Positions 45,857 to 57,099 are shown, counted from the stretch's first letter. The stretch is 61,283 nt of DNA from Terfezia claveryi (GCA_015179025.1 WHUX01000279.1:1-61283); one strand, 5' to 3'. Notes: generated from the sequence alone by a model not told the origin. Translations and numbers: made by a program.

Positions 45857-46785
45857 TAAGTGAGTTGTAACTATGGAAATACTTTAGAGAAATAGATATT
45901 TTGTAGAAGAAAGTATAAATATAGCTATAACTCAAGTATATTATAGACTTAATAAGAGTAAAACCATATGAAACTTAGAATACTACTTAAATCTTATTCT
46001 ATTAACTATGTCTATATAGTAGATTATATAGAAGCTTAGATCTGATAACAGGTAATCAGATTTAGATAATACTTCCTATAATAGCTTCGTAGTACTAATA
46101 TTAGGTTATTGCTTAAATAGGAAACCACTTCCCATTTAGAAATACTGCAGTCTGATATATATTGATTAGGTAGCCTGAACTACAATATATTGTAGTTAGA
46201 CTGATATATAAGAGTTGAACTTAAGTACAATTAATAATGATATATAAGTAACAAATATAAGAATATAATAGAAATATATCATAGAAAGTATATATATAAG
46301 ATATAATATCGGAGGTTATATACTTTTATTATTTAATCCCTTTAATACTATTTCTTAGATGTACTACCATATCTATATTGGTAATCAAGCCAAAACAATT
46401 AGTTATAGTAAAGTATTAGTTATCTTGATGAAGGGTAAGTCTCTTACATAAGTCATAATAATTTAGTATTCCTTCCACTTAAATTAATATCTATAAATAC
46501 AATTATGCTTTATAATATTGCTATGCCTATGTCCTACTAAAATCAACCTAAGATTATTACTCCCTCTAGCTAATATAACTTCTCTTACATTTTCTATCTA
46601 CTTCTTCTAACCTCTCCAATAGGCTTAATATCAAGTAGACAAGGTTATAAGACCTCAGAGGCCTTTACCAAGTACTTATATTCATATAAAAATAGGTTTA
46701 CTTACACAACCAGAAGCTAGGATGCCTTAAACTATAGAGTACTAACCTATATATGATTAGAAATTCTAAAAGTAGTTATTATATA
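45857..46785. other. AT-rich degraded relic, right part
   Basis: Continues 29597-29899 on the other side of Harb1. It is very rich in TA and TAA/TAG in every frame, with no reading frame, RNA gene or repeat I can name. Probably an old LTR retrotransposon erased by RIP. Confidence 0.4.
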
Positions 46786-47352
46786 ACATCAGCAAAAAAA
46801 ATAATCGCGTCATGTCTCTTCCTGTGCGTCCGACGTACAGGACGCATGGGACAGGAACTTACAATCAGGACGCCAAACGCTTGGTGCACCAGCGTCGGGA
46901 CGCAACAGTCGTGCGCACCAGCGTCGGGACGCAACGCAAGTGTGCTCCCACGCCTGGGACGCAACAGAAGTATGCTACCGCTTCTTAGACGCAACATGAG
47001 ACGGGCTGCTCGTCCCCAACGCTATAGGTTCCACGTCTGGCGTTACTGAACCAGGGCCCCAAATCGCTCTCTTCTGCAATGCACACCCGCTCACCGCTTG
47101 CATGTACGACGCTCTAACACCAGCCAGCTACGTAGCCGCTATTGCAGCCATTGAATATGCACGCAGCGGAAATATCCATTGTATTCGCTAATAATTATAT
47201 ACACAAAAGTATGGAGCAATAGAGGTATACATAGAACATGCAATCGCTGTAATACTCGCTCTAACACTCGCTCTAATACTCGCTCTAAAACTCGCTCCAA
47301 TACTCGCTCTAATACTCGCCCTAATACTCGCTCTAATACTCGATCTATTACT

Positions 47353-47591
47353 CGTAAGGATTATGAGATCTTAGGATATATGAACGTAGATATTGGGGAT
47401 TGATCTGTAAGAGAGATGTATTGCTTGCTTGATCTATATCTCTGCTTTAAGGGTTCTAGCAGTCTATATATACATATCTCCTCCGTATTTACACATGCTT
47501 GTCATATGCCTTCTTATCCACATGCCTCTATGTCCATATATTGTTGACGTACTCACATGGTTGCACATGTATTGGAAGAGTATTTCCTACA
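47353..47591 (-). repeat. 3' LTR of Copia-1
   Basis: 239 bp. Read on the minus strand it starts TGTAGGAAATAC and ends ATAATCCTTACG. The end lacks the usual CA. Confidence 0.93.
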
Positions 47592-49264
47592 CCCTCCTCT
47601 ACTCTGCCAATCTCATCCACCGGTCTTGCCATTTTTTAATGGTAACCATGGGCGTAATCTTGGTAAGAATATCCACTGGATTTTCCTTGCCTGGGATAGT
47701 TGTTATGGCTAATTTTTCTGCTTGTACTTGTTGGCGTAGATAGTGGTATTGATGTTCAATATGCCTAGTTCGTCTTAAACAGCGAGAGGTATGAGCTAGG
47801 TTGAAGGTTCCTTCACTATCTGTTTTTACCGTAGGTTTCAGTGATAATCCAAGTTCATCTAGGAGTTGTTGTGCCCAAGCTGCATCTTTGGCTCCTTCAC
47901 ATGTAGCAATATATTCTGCTTCGGTGATTGACAAGGATACAGTATCCTGACGGCGACTATACCATCCTACTGGTTGATCACCGAGAGTCATGAGTACTCC
48001 TGTTTGGGATCTCGCTTGTTCACCATCGTAGGATGCATCTGCATATATGACGAGGTATAAATCCATAGGTTTGCATAGAATTAGTCCTAAATGCTTGGTG
48101 TTCTGGAGATATTGGAGAATAGTTAAAGCAGCTCTATAATTTGTTGTGGAAGGTTTAAATACTCGCCGTCCCAGAAAGTTAACATGGATAGATATCTCAG
48201 GCCTTGTCATTCTTGCAATATAAAGTAGTCCTCCTGTAAGTGCTTGATATTTCTTAGCATCTTCGAAATGGTTATTAGAGTCGCCATATACTTCTGGATT
48301 AATGGGTAAGGAATTCTTATATTGCGGTTCACCGTGGAGGAGGTATTTTGAGGCCATTGTTTCTATAAGTGCCTTTTGGGTCATTATGACTTCCGTATTT
48401 GTGTTGTTCTACTTAAGCTCAATTCCTAGGAGTTTCTCTGGATTCCCACGTTTTTTAAGCTCAATTTTTTCCTTGATTTTTTCTTCGAATTCTTTGAGTA
48501 TTGTCTCATTATCTGCAATTCCTATAAGGTCATCGACATAAGTTCCCAGAATGAAGGAATTATCATGGTTTGTGTAGGTCCCTTCATCTCCAATGCATTG
48601 ATGGAGTCCTGCAAGTGCTAGGATCTTCTCTAATGTCTTAAACCACTCATGCCCTGCTTGTTTTAGCCCATACAGAGCTTTGTTAAGCTTCCAGTATTCG
48701 GTCTCTCCATTTTCATTTATATCCGAAATATAGACATCATGATGTAAAAGAGCCTGCAAGTAGGTAGCTACCACGTCCCACTGCCGAATTCTCCATTTTT
48801 TATGCATGGCCAGTATAAGCAGGATTTTCAATGTTTCGGATCTCATCATTTATGCGTAGGTTTTGTCGGAATCATAGTTGATCCCATCCTCCTGAGTAAA
48901 TCCTCTCCCTACTTTTCTGGCTTTGTATTTCTCAATACTTCCATCTAATTTTCGCTTTATTGTATAGACCTATTTGGTGTCTACAATCTTGGTCCCTTCT
49001 GGGATATCTTCTTTAGCGATTCTTGTGAATACGCCATATTTCTGCAATTGCTCTCTTTCTTTAGTTCGTGCTTTTGCCCATTCATATACTTGTACAGAGG
49101 ATCTGGTTTGTGCATTCGTTGGATGGTCAGAGTTGACTATTCTGATCGTGGCTTTTTCAGTGGCTTTTCGTTGTCTTTTAGATTTTCGTTCCCCAAGTTC
49201 TTCTATCCATTCTGCAGTACTTTTCCGATGCCTCCCTTGCTGCAGGGTGGGGTTTTGAGTGCTT

Positions 49265-49560
49265 TGTTGAGCTTTTGCGAGGTCGCTTTCTTGAGCTTTT
49301 CCGAGCTCATTTTTTTGAGCTTTTCCGAGCTCGCTTTCTTGAGCTTTTTGGAGCTCGCTTTCTTGAGCTTTTTCAAGCTCGTTTTCTTAGGTTTTTTGGA
49401 GCTCGCTTTCTTGACTTTCTTGAGATTTTTCGAGCTCGCTTTCTTGACCTTTTTGGAGCCCGTATTCTTGATCTTTTCCGAGCTCGCTTTCTTGACTTTC
49501 TTGAGTTTTTTCGAGCTCGCTTTCTTAACTTTCTTGAGCTATTATGGGGTTTTTAGCTAA
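49265..49560 (-). repeat. ESELXKAQ tandem repeat in the Copia-1 integrase-RT linker
   Basis: At least ten units of about eight residues with the pattern Q-E-S-E-L-x-K, charged and Gln-rich, likely helical. The DNA repeat is visible as GAGCTCGCTTTCTTGA units on the plus strand. Confidence 0.88.
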
Positions 49561-50454
49561 TGTATATTTCCCTTTTTTATTGATCGTGATATAAGTGCCG
49601 AATGTGGTTGTATATCCAACAATTCGAGTAGTATACCCTCGTGGGGCTAATTTGTCTGAAGCCTTATTTTCGTAGTTGAAGCAAATAACTTTTTGGCCAA
49701 ATGGCCTCAGATTGCTTCGCTCTTGTAGAGCATTTTTCACAAAGAGTACTTCAATTGGTATGCCTCCATTTAGAGCTTTGTGGGGAACTCTGTTTTTTGT
49801 GTACACTGCCCATTGTGCAGCTTTATCTCAGAGGTTTTTTGGCATTTTTGCTGCGAGCAGAGCTGTTCTACTCATGGTCATGATGGTCCTATTTGTTCGT
49901 TCTGCAATACCATTTGTTTCGCTATGTCTTGGTACCGTCTCTTTAAGAGTAATTCCTCTCTGTTGTAGTTCAGTGTTGAGCTTGAGGGTATGGAACTCGC
50001 CCCCCCAGTCTGCTTGTATTTGGATGACTTTATATTGGTGGCCAGCTTTGTTTTCCAGGGCATTGATAACTCCAATAAGTGCTCCTGCTGCATCGCTTTT
50101 TTGCTTTAGAGATCTAGCTACTATATATCTACTGTAATCATCAGTTACTAGTAGGAGATATCTATATTGGCTGGAAAGGGTTATTGGGTCTATAGGCCCA
50201 ATTAAGTCTGCATGTAATCGTTCCAGTGGTTTGGATGTCCTTATTCCTTGTTCCTTTTTAGCTGCTGGTTTTGTTGCTTTACTGAGTTGGCATGCGTCGC
50301 AGGCAATTGCTGGTTGAATCATTTTTCCTAGTAGCTGATATTCCGAAAGAAATTTTAGTGTATTGAATGAAATATGCCCATATCGCTCATGTAGTCCTAT
50401 TAATTTGTTGTAAGCAGCTAATGGTTGTTGGATAGTTGGAGTCATAGCCAGCAT

Positions 50455-50625
50455 TTGCTGTTCAGCCAATGTTTGGTGGGCGGCCGGTGTCTGCTGAGCA
50501 GCCAGTATCTGTTGTTTAGCCGATGTCTGCTGGGCAGCCGATGTCTGCTGGGCAGCCGATGTCTGCTGGGCGGCCGGTGTCTGCTGGGTGGGCTGAGCGG
50601 CCGGTATTTGCTGGGCAATTGATAT
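50455..50625 (-). repeat. AQQTXA tandem repeat between protease and integrase of Copia-1
   Basis: About nine units of six residues (A-A/E-Q-Q-T-P/S), Gln- and Ala-rich. It resembles an unstructured spacer. Confidence 0.88.
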
Positions 50626-51956
50626 ATGGAATCGGGTCTGGTCGGGTATTATCCAGAGTGCACCTTTAATGTCTCTTTCCATATTGTAGAGGATTTTTCC
50701 TCCCTTCTTTAGCTTGGCTACTTTACAATGTACTTGTAGGATATATTTATCTGGCATCCTTTCTCCACTGATGATATTGCTGTATGTTGGATTATATAGG
50801 CATTCTTTGTGGTATATCGTTCTTCCATTACATTGGAGTGTCAGTGTACCCATAGTGGTACAGATGGATTCTGCTCCATTATATCCTTTTACTACTAGGT
50901 TGAGATTGTCCTGTATTTCCGATAGCCTTCTAAGTTTATTCATTGTGTGATGGGATGCAGCCGTATCGTATTGGTATACTCCTGTTGGCCCACCATCTGT
51001 TTTCCCTATTGTTATCTGCACGATAACGGCTTTTTTATCCTTCTTTTGTTTCTGGCGTTTGGTCGCATTCCCTTATTCTCTTTTCTTGGTATAATATTCG
51101 TTTTCATTGTGATTGAGACCTTGCCATCCCTTACCTATGCAATAGCTGCAACGTTTATCGTTCAAGGCTATTCTTTGAACCAGTGGATTGCTGTTGTTTT
51201 CTTTGTGTTGGTTTTGGTCTTTTTGCCTAGCGGTAATATATTCGTTTATTTTCCGTGCAGTATCGTCGTAGGTTTGTTCTTTTGACCTGACATTTTCTAC
51301 AGTACTTGCGTAGAATGTAGGTAGTGACATGAGTAGAAATTCGGTTTTAACCTGCTCATATCTAGAGAAGGCCAGTAATCCTTTACCAAATCCAGTATCC
51401 TTGGTAAGGTCTGCTCGAGCGATAATGCCTGAGAAGGTATTCCAGAGTTTTTCGTATGCTGTGATGTGCTATGAGATCGAGTGTTTTCTATCATTATAGT
51501 GGAGATATACCAAGCTTCTTAATAAAGAATGGAATTCAGTTGCTGTTCTTCCTTCATAGGCTTGTTTGAGGGTATTCTAGGCGTCTTTGGCTTTTTCCAC
51601 TGTCGCAATTCGACTACGGACTTGGGGTTCACGATTTTTTAGGATGGTAAGAAGAATGTAGTGATTCTCGTCCAGCCATTCTTGTGGCTTATCTAGAGGT
51701 TTTCGGTATGTTCCTTCGATAATATCCCATACTCAATGGTCTCCTAGTTGGATCATTTGGAAGTAGAGTTTCATAGTTGTGATACATTCAGGGTAATTGA
51801 CTGATCCATTTAGTTTGGTCGTGAGTGTGGTTATTTTTCGATTGGGTGTTGTGTTGGTGCTTTTGGGGGCTTCTGGAGGCCTCATTGAGTCGTTGCTCGA
51901 CCCTGAGGCTTCTGCAAAGCTGGACATTGTATGTTGAAGTGGCGCTTTTGAAGCTC

Positions 51957-51970
51957 CGGGCTCATAACCC
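51957..51970 (-). other. Copia-1 primer-binding site, initiator tRNA-Met anticodon type
   Basis: Directly after the 5' LTR the minus strand reads GGGTTATGAGCCC. This is complementary to GGGCTCATAACCC, the anticodon stem-loop of fungal initiator tRNA-Met. GCTTC and GCGCCAC follow and match neighbouring tRNA segments with gaps. Copia of Drosophila and Ty5 of yeast prime from this half-tRNA; by analogy so would this element. Confidence 0.8.
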
Positions 51971-52208
51971 GTAAGGATTATGAGATCTTAGGATATATGA
52001 ACGTAGATATTGGAGATTGATCTGTAAGAGAGATGTATTGCTTGCTTGATCTATATCTCTGCTTTAAGGGTTCTAGTAGTCTATATATACATATCTCCTC
52101 CGTATTCATACATGCTTGTCATATGCCTTCTTATCCACATGCCTCTATGTCCATATGTTGTTAACGTACTCACATGGTTGCACATGTATTAGAAGAGTAT
52201 TTCCTACA
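51970..52208 (-). repeat. 5' LTR of Copia-1
   Basis: 239 bp, as the 3' LTR. The outer flank TTACT is the target duplication. Confidence 0.93.
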
Positions 52209-52539
52209 TTACTCGCTCTAATGCTCGCCATAATGTGCTGGGATATAGAGCGAAGGGAAAATGCGCGGGGAAGGGAGGTATATATACAGGAAAACCATAG
52301 TTGCCAAGGCCGACTGCTAAGGCCGACAATTTTGACTTTCCGAAGACAATGAGATAAGGGATAACAAGAGAAGTAGCATGACAGTGATCAATGGCGCTCA
52401 GTCCCCTTTCGCCCACGGGTGCCGTACTATTCAATGCCTGGCCTGGTAATAGTCATATTGGGAAATCGTAGTCGTTGTATCGAGATATGTGCGTAGTTCA
52501 CACTTTGTGATATATTTCGTAGGAATTCATGCATTCGTG

Positions 52540-52835
52540 GGTATATATATATATATGTGCGAGAAACTCGTGCTTTTGGAGACATATATATATATATGTG
52601 AGAAATCCATGCATTCGCGGGCTTATATATATATGTCTCCAAAAGTACGAGTTTATCGCACATATATATATATATGCCCGCGAATGCATGCATTTCTCTA
52701 TATGTCTCCAAAAGCCCGAGTTTCTGGCACATATATATATATATGCCCACGAATGCATGCATTTCTCTATATGTCTTCAAAAGCATGAGTTTCTCGCATA
52801 TATATATATATATATACCCGCGAATGCATGAATTC
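52540..52835. repeat. FB1-C central satellite
   Basis: About seven units with GTGCGAGAAACTCGTGCTTT and TATATATATATG motifs. The orientation flips near the middle (about 52630), as expected at a palindrome centre. Confidence 0.88.
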
Positions 52836-53132
52836 CTACGAAACATATTACAAAAGCGTGAACTCCGCACATATCTCTATATAATGACTACGATTTCCCA
52901 ATACGACTATTACCAAGCCAGGCACTGAATAGTACGGCACTCGCGGGCGAAAGGGGGCTGAGCGCCATTGATCACTGTCCTGCCACTTCTCTTGTTATCC
53001 CTTATCTCATTGTCTTCGGAAAGTCTAAATTGTCAGCCTTACCAGTAGGCCTTGGCAACTATGGTTTTCCTGTATATATACCTCCCTTCCCCGCGCATTT
53101 TCCCTTCGCTCTATGTCCCAGCCAATTACGGC

Positions 53133-53275
53133 GAGCATTAGAGTGAGTATTGGAGCGAGTATTAGGGCGAGTATTAGAGCGAGTATTAGAGCGAGTATTA
53201 GAGCGAGTATTAGAGCGAGTATTGGAGTGAGTATTAGAGCGAGTGTTAGAGCGAGTGTTAGAGCGATTGGAGCAG
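53133..53275. repeat. 12-bp tandem array in FB1-C right arm
   Basis: About twelve units of GAGCGAGTATTA. Its mirror is at 47240-47352. Confidence 0.9.
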
Positions 53276-53323
53276 CGATTGCATGCTCTATATATATATC
53301 TATTACTTCTGTGTATATAATTA

Positions 53324-53969
53324 GGGGTATTCAATCTTAGGTTGTACGCTTTTTTTCTGACGTAATTTCTGTTTTCATATAAAGGTACTTATACACTCCA
53401 AAGTCTGATAACCCCCCTGAGGTTTTCGTATAAGTGGGGCAGATAAGGTACTATAACCTCCACCTAGAAAAAATGTTTTGTACGAGTTTAGTGAGCCAAG
53501 GCCGGGTAAAATACTGGAGCTTGCTCTAAATGAGTCTAGTGGTTTTCTGAGTTTTTTTTTTCTTTTGGCTAGTACAATTTCTAAATAAGCCTAATACCAT
53601 ATGAAAAATTGCTTAACCAGACTACCTTAGTCTAGCCCTTGCAGCAGCTTAGCTGACTCAGAACTTCTCACATGATGAGCCGAGCCTCTAAAATTTTTCA
53701 ACTGAGCTAACCAACTAAGCTAACTCTAAGTGCTTAGCCCAAGCCTCCATTTTCTAGTGTCCTGATAAGTGCTCTAGATATACAAACGTATAAGCCCCTC
53801 CCAATTTATAAGAATGTACGGCGTTTAAAGGCATTTATAGTAGGCCTTTCGGCGTACAAATGGTTCTATGGAGATCAGCACTTTATACCTTTTCGCAAAT
53901 TTATACGGCGTATTTCGGGTCCCATATAAACCCCAAATTACGGCCGTACAACCTAAGATTGAATACCTC
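53324..53969. mobile_element. internally deleted Harb1 derivative (646 bp, MITE-like)
   Basis: Both ends match Harb1: 53324-53620 equals 45851 back to about 45553, and 53635-53969 equals 30245 back to 29902 plus a few bases from 33197-33212. The join lies in GTCTGGTT/AAGCAA near 53620. It has no coding sequence and would depend on a transposase elsewhere. The immediate flanks (TTA left, TAG right) do not form the TATTA duplication seen for the parent, and they belong to two different repeats. Confidence 0.88.
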
Positions 53970-53971
53970 TA

Positions 53972-54344
53972 GTATAGATATAGACTATGGACAAAAGGCA
54001 ACTTGTATTAAAGACTTGATATATAAGATGTTGTGTGAAAAGTAAGAATAAAGAATATGACTATGGCCTCATATATATATAGTTGTCCACTCTATGATAT
54101 GATCATATATATAAGGAAGATTACATATATAATACTCAATATCTCATCAATCTGAGACTTGGAATAAATTTTGTCCAACTCTTAAAGTACAATAATCATT
54201 GCTTATGATTATAGATAACAGTTTGTAATAGAGTTCATAATAATTCTTGTAATAATTATTGTTATTGCTTTGTAATTACAAGTGATAGTCTGTAATAGAG
54301 TTCATAATAATATCTGTAACAGGCCTATGACATGGCCCATAACA
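53972..54344 (-). repeat. truncated LTR related to the solo LTR in Harb1
   Basis: On the minus strand it starts TGTTATGGGCCATGTCATAGG at 54344 and follows 30246-30428 plus 32916-33050 without any FB1 insert. Many C-to-T and G-to-A differences are present. It is cut at the deleted Harbinger. Confidence 0.8.
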
Positions 54345-54401
54345 ACCAGCTACTCTAAGTACTAATAATAATAGCTTTATTGATCTGACCTCTAATCCTT
54401 G

Positions 54402-54536
54402 AATTAGTAACAGAAGCAAACATATTGAAGTAGCTTATTATCATATATAAGACCTTATTAAGTCTAGGAAACTTATAGTTCTATATGTTCCTAGCTATAA
54501 TAATTTTACTGACTTATGCACTAAACTATTTCCCTA
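54402..54536 (+). pseudogene. Copia-2 RNase H C-terminal relic
   Basis: The plus-strand frame reads SKHIEVAYYHI, a stop, then DLIKSRKLIVLYVPSYNNF and TDLCTKLFP. This is the conserved Copia RNase H end (KHI-V-YHxxRDL ... YVPTxxNxADxxTK). Strongly AT-shifted. The rest of its pol is unrecognisable. Confidence 0.7.
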
Positions 54537-54746
54537 GCCATGACTCTCTCTACTAAGAGATCTTATTTTAGACAAGTTATAAATACAATCAAATTCAACC
54601 CTCTCTTTTCAATATATATTTTTTATTTTTTCTATATCTATAGTTTTTTTTTATAAGTTTCTTAATGAGGTTAACTTGATTCTATATATTTAAGAACATA
54701 GGAGGGGCTTGAGTTTAGCAAGTATAAGCTAAGGAGAGGTATTAGT

Positions 54747-55215
54747 AATTGAATACTATATACTTATTTATTCTACTCATACCTTACTATTCTACATATA
54801 GTGACCTTCAGTCTATAGATCTTATAGTAAGTAATAGCCTTTTCAGGTATTGTATACTTCAGTTTTCATAGATATTATATACTCTAGCTTACAGATCCTA
54901 TAGCAAGCATTAGCCTTCTCATACATTATATACTTTAGCCTTTATAGACATTATGTACTTTACCCTTTATAAGCATTACATACTATTCATATGTCCTTCT
55001 TTTTTTTTACTTTCTTATTTGTATTCATTTATGTATATATATCTCATTTATTTCCTGTTGGATAGAGATATAATAATTAAAGAACAATATATCTCTTCAT
55101 TGTAATATAGCTCTTACTTCTTCATATCTCTATATGACAATCTCACTTTGCTTATTTGTATTATCCTTCACTAGATATTGGGATCTTACTATTATACCTG
55201 CTTCCTTTATTTATT
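54747..55215 (+). repeat. Copia-2-type LTR, first copy, degraded
   Basis: Aligns with 56517-56960 (shared GTATTAGTAATTGAATA start, the TAGCCTT and ATATGTCCTTCTT landmarks). It follows a Copia RNase H end on the same strand, the place of a 3' LTR. The exact end is unclear. Confidence 0.6.
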
Positions 55216-55226
55216 ATAGTATTAAA

Positions 55227-55739
55227 TTAAAAAAAAAAAAATATAAAATATAATAGGAGAGAGACTATATTTATTAAACTACATATAGTAGCTACAACAG
55301 CTGTAGCAGCTATAAAGGTTTCTTGTAGAGAGGGTAGATTGGGTATAAAGTTGGAAATAAAGCTTGAAGTTGTAGATTCTCCTATTACTTGAAGGTATGG
55401 CTCATAAATCCTAACAAGGAGCTGCTGCACTAGAAATAGGGCTTGTATTGTCTCTACACTACTTCTAATATCTCCTAATTTATCATTATTATTATTAAAT
55501 AGTCCAGAGCTATGATATAGAGAGTCCAGAGATAATATAGAGGGAGTGGTAGGCCTTAGTAGCCCTAAAGGGATATAGGACAAGTTGGTTATAGTTTGCT
55601 TTGTAATCTGGTAAGATGATAATCCTTTAGCTTTGGCTGTTGCTTTTCTGCCTATACATTTATAGTCTTTAGCCTCTGCTAAAGTTAAGGGGCCAGTTTT
55701 GTTCTTTGGAGGTATTGCAGGGAGTTTCTTCTTGGTCTA
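55227..55739 (-). other. uninterrupted reading frame of about 170 codons, unknown
   Basis: Minus strand, open from just below a TAG at about 55740 to 55227. It starts Lys/Pro-rich (KKKLPAIPPKNKTGPLTLAE) and ends hydrophobic (TAVVATICSLINIVSLLLYF), a possible membrane segment. No ATG heads it. I do not recognise it. An open frame this long is notable in sequence where nearly every other frame is full of TAA/TAG, but it may be a chance survivor or part of a retroelement. Confidence 0.3.
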
Positions 55740-56036
55740 CAGAATGGTTGCCAGACTAGACTATCTAAATAAATTCAAAATGAGGCTACTATATCTACCT
55801 CTAGGATTCAATATAGTTAGAGTATTGGAGTATTATAGTTTGGAGAGGCATAGATTCATAAATATATAGGGTTTATAGAGGGTAAGAGTTATTGATATCG
55901 GAATAGTTCAAGCTAGGTATAATTTTGAAACACTAAAAAATTACAAGAACCTTGAGATACTTAAAAGTTCCAGTCCTAGTTTGATACTATATAGTATTAT
56001 ATAGGTATTCTATAGACTCGATCTATCTGTCTAGCT
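55740..56036. other. AT-rich stretch without recognisable features
   Basis: No reading frame, repeat or RNA signal seen. Confidence 0.5.
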
Positions 56037-56324
56037 AGTAAGATAGATAGTATAGTTAGAAGCCATCTTGGTGCATGCTCTTGTATATGTAGGTTTGAAT
56101 CTTACCCCTACTCAAGGTTTTTTTAATAGCTAAGGAGTACAGGTTTATCTTAAAGAAGTTTCCTATACTTAGTCAATAAAGTTTATACTAAGACTAATTT
56201 TAAATGAGTTTTAGTAGTGGAGGATATGGTACACTCTAAATCTATCTATTCAGGTGGCTCCTTATAGCTTCTCTAATAGGGCTATATAGAAGTAACTAAG
56301 TTTAAAAAAAAAAAAAAAAAAAAA
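56037..56324 (+). mobile_element. probable tRNA-derived SINE, RIP-mutated
   Basis: The head 56037-56112 (76 nt) has tRNA layout. AGTAAGA pairs with CCCTACT as acceptor (two A-C mismatches explained by G-to-A change). The D-arm is GATAG...CCATC. The T-arm is GTAGG-TTTGAAT-CTTAC, whose loop is one C-to-T change from TTCGAAT. The anticodon arm is poor. A unique body follows and ends in A21 at 56304-56324. The flanks share a run like TCTATCTNNCTAGCT, consistent with a target duplication. Confidence 0.5.
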
Positions 56325-56516
56325 GGTCTATCTAGCTCTATATATATATCTATCTACTACTAAGGCACTATTCAGTGCCAGAGCAAGCTATCTATCTGAT
56401 GCCTATACAGAGCATGTTCTGCTATAAGTAGCTATACATATCATACCAAAAGACTCTTCTAGGTGTAATTCAAAGTATACTCTCTAGTCAGCTATTTTAT
56501 TACCTTTGATATTAAT

Positions 56517-56960
56517 ATGTATTAGTAATTGAATACCATACATTCTTTCATTCCATCTATGCTTTGCTATTCTATACATAGTAACCTTCAGCTTACCAAT
56601 CTTATAGTAAATAATAGCCTTCTCAAGTATTATATACTTTAGCCTTCACAAGTATTATATACTCTAGCTTATAGATTATATCGTAAGTATCAGCCTTGAT
56701 AGGCATTATATGCTTCAGCCTTTATAGGCATTGCATACTACTCATATGTCCTTCTTCTTCTTTACTTTCTTATATATATTCATTTTATATATATTTATCT
56801 TCTTAATTCTCCTGCTTAAGAGAACAATTAATGAATTTTAGTACAATATATTTCTTTACTTCTATATACTCTTTTCTATATGACAATCTTACTTCACTCA
56901 TTTGTATTATCTTTCAGTAGACTTTTGGATCTTAGTGCTGCCTATACCTTTCTCCTTTAT
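56517..56960 (+). repeat. Copia-2-type LTR, second copy
   Basis: Direct repeat of 54747-55215, diverged. It precedes a Copia gag relic on the same strand, the place of a 5' LTR; it may extend to about 57050. Confidence 0.6.
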
Positions 56961-57099
56961 CTTCTAAAGATTTTGAGCTCTCTGTACTTTGAGTCTCTAT
57001 AAATATTATAGTCTCCTACCCTTCCTATAATAGAACAAGCATAATATTTCTTTTGAAGTAGGACTATCAAGGCAACCATAAACCTATTTAAGAGTAAAC

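Larger units (their letters stand above)
47599..51927 (-). pseudogene. Copia-1 gag-pol polyprotein, one frame with about ten stops
   Basis: ATG at 51925-51927; stop at 47599. In order on the minus strand: Gag (51927-51076), ending in a CSYC-type degenerate knuckle; protease (near 50960) with DTAAS where DSGAS/DTGAS is common; an AQQT-type repeat (50455-50625); integrase with HHCC finger (H-ERYGH, CDACQLSK) and D,D,E core (ADLIGPI, ADWGGEF, AERTNR) to about 49830; an ESELXK repeat (49265-49560); RT (about 49000-48409) with YVDDLIG; and RNase H to 47640 (YADASYDG, SITEAEYIA). All stops fit TGG, CAG or CAA changed by a transition. No frameshift was found, so without those stops the frame would be continuous. 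Confidence 0.92.
47353..52208 (-). mobile_element. Copia-1, near-complete Ty1/Copia retrotransposon (4856 bp)
   Basis: Two 239-bp LTRs and a TTACT target duplication (47348-47352 and 52209-52213). It is inserted in the 12-bp array of FB1-C. One Gag-Pol frame runs the length of the element on the minus strand in the Copia order (integrase before RT). The LTRs differ at seven sites by my alignment, all transitions. Confidence 0.95.
46786..53323. mobile_element. FB1-C, foldback element, right end lost, split by Copia-1
   Basis: The left end ACATCAGCAAAAAA is at 46786, then the GACGC block (46820-47000) and a 12-bp array (47240-47352). Copia-1 (47353-52208) follows. The remainder of the left arm resumes at 52209, with the central satellite at 52540-52835, then the right arm to 53321 including a 12-bp array (53133-53275). 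The outer roughly 450 bp of the right arm are missing: the sequence stops at the deleted Harbinger at 53324. Confidence 0.85.

Noticed and set aside
56037..56112. Functional tRNA gene
   Set aside because: Acceptor mismatches, a poor anticodon arm, and a poly(A)-ended body downstream fit a SINE better.
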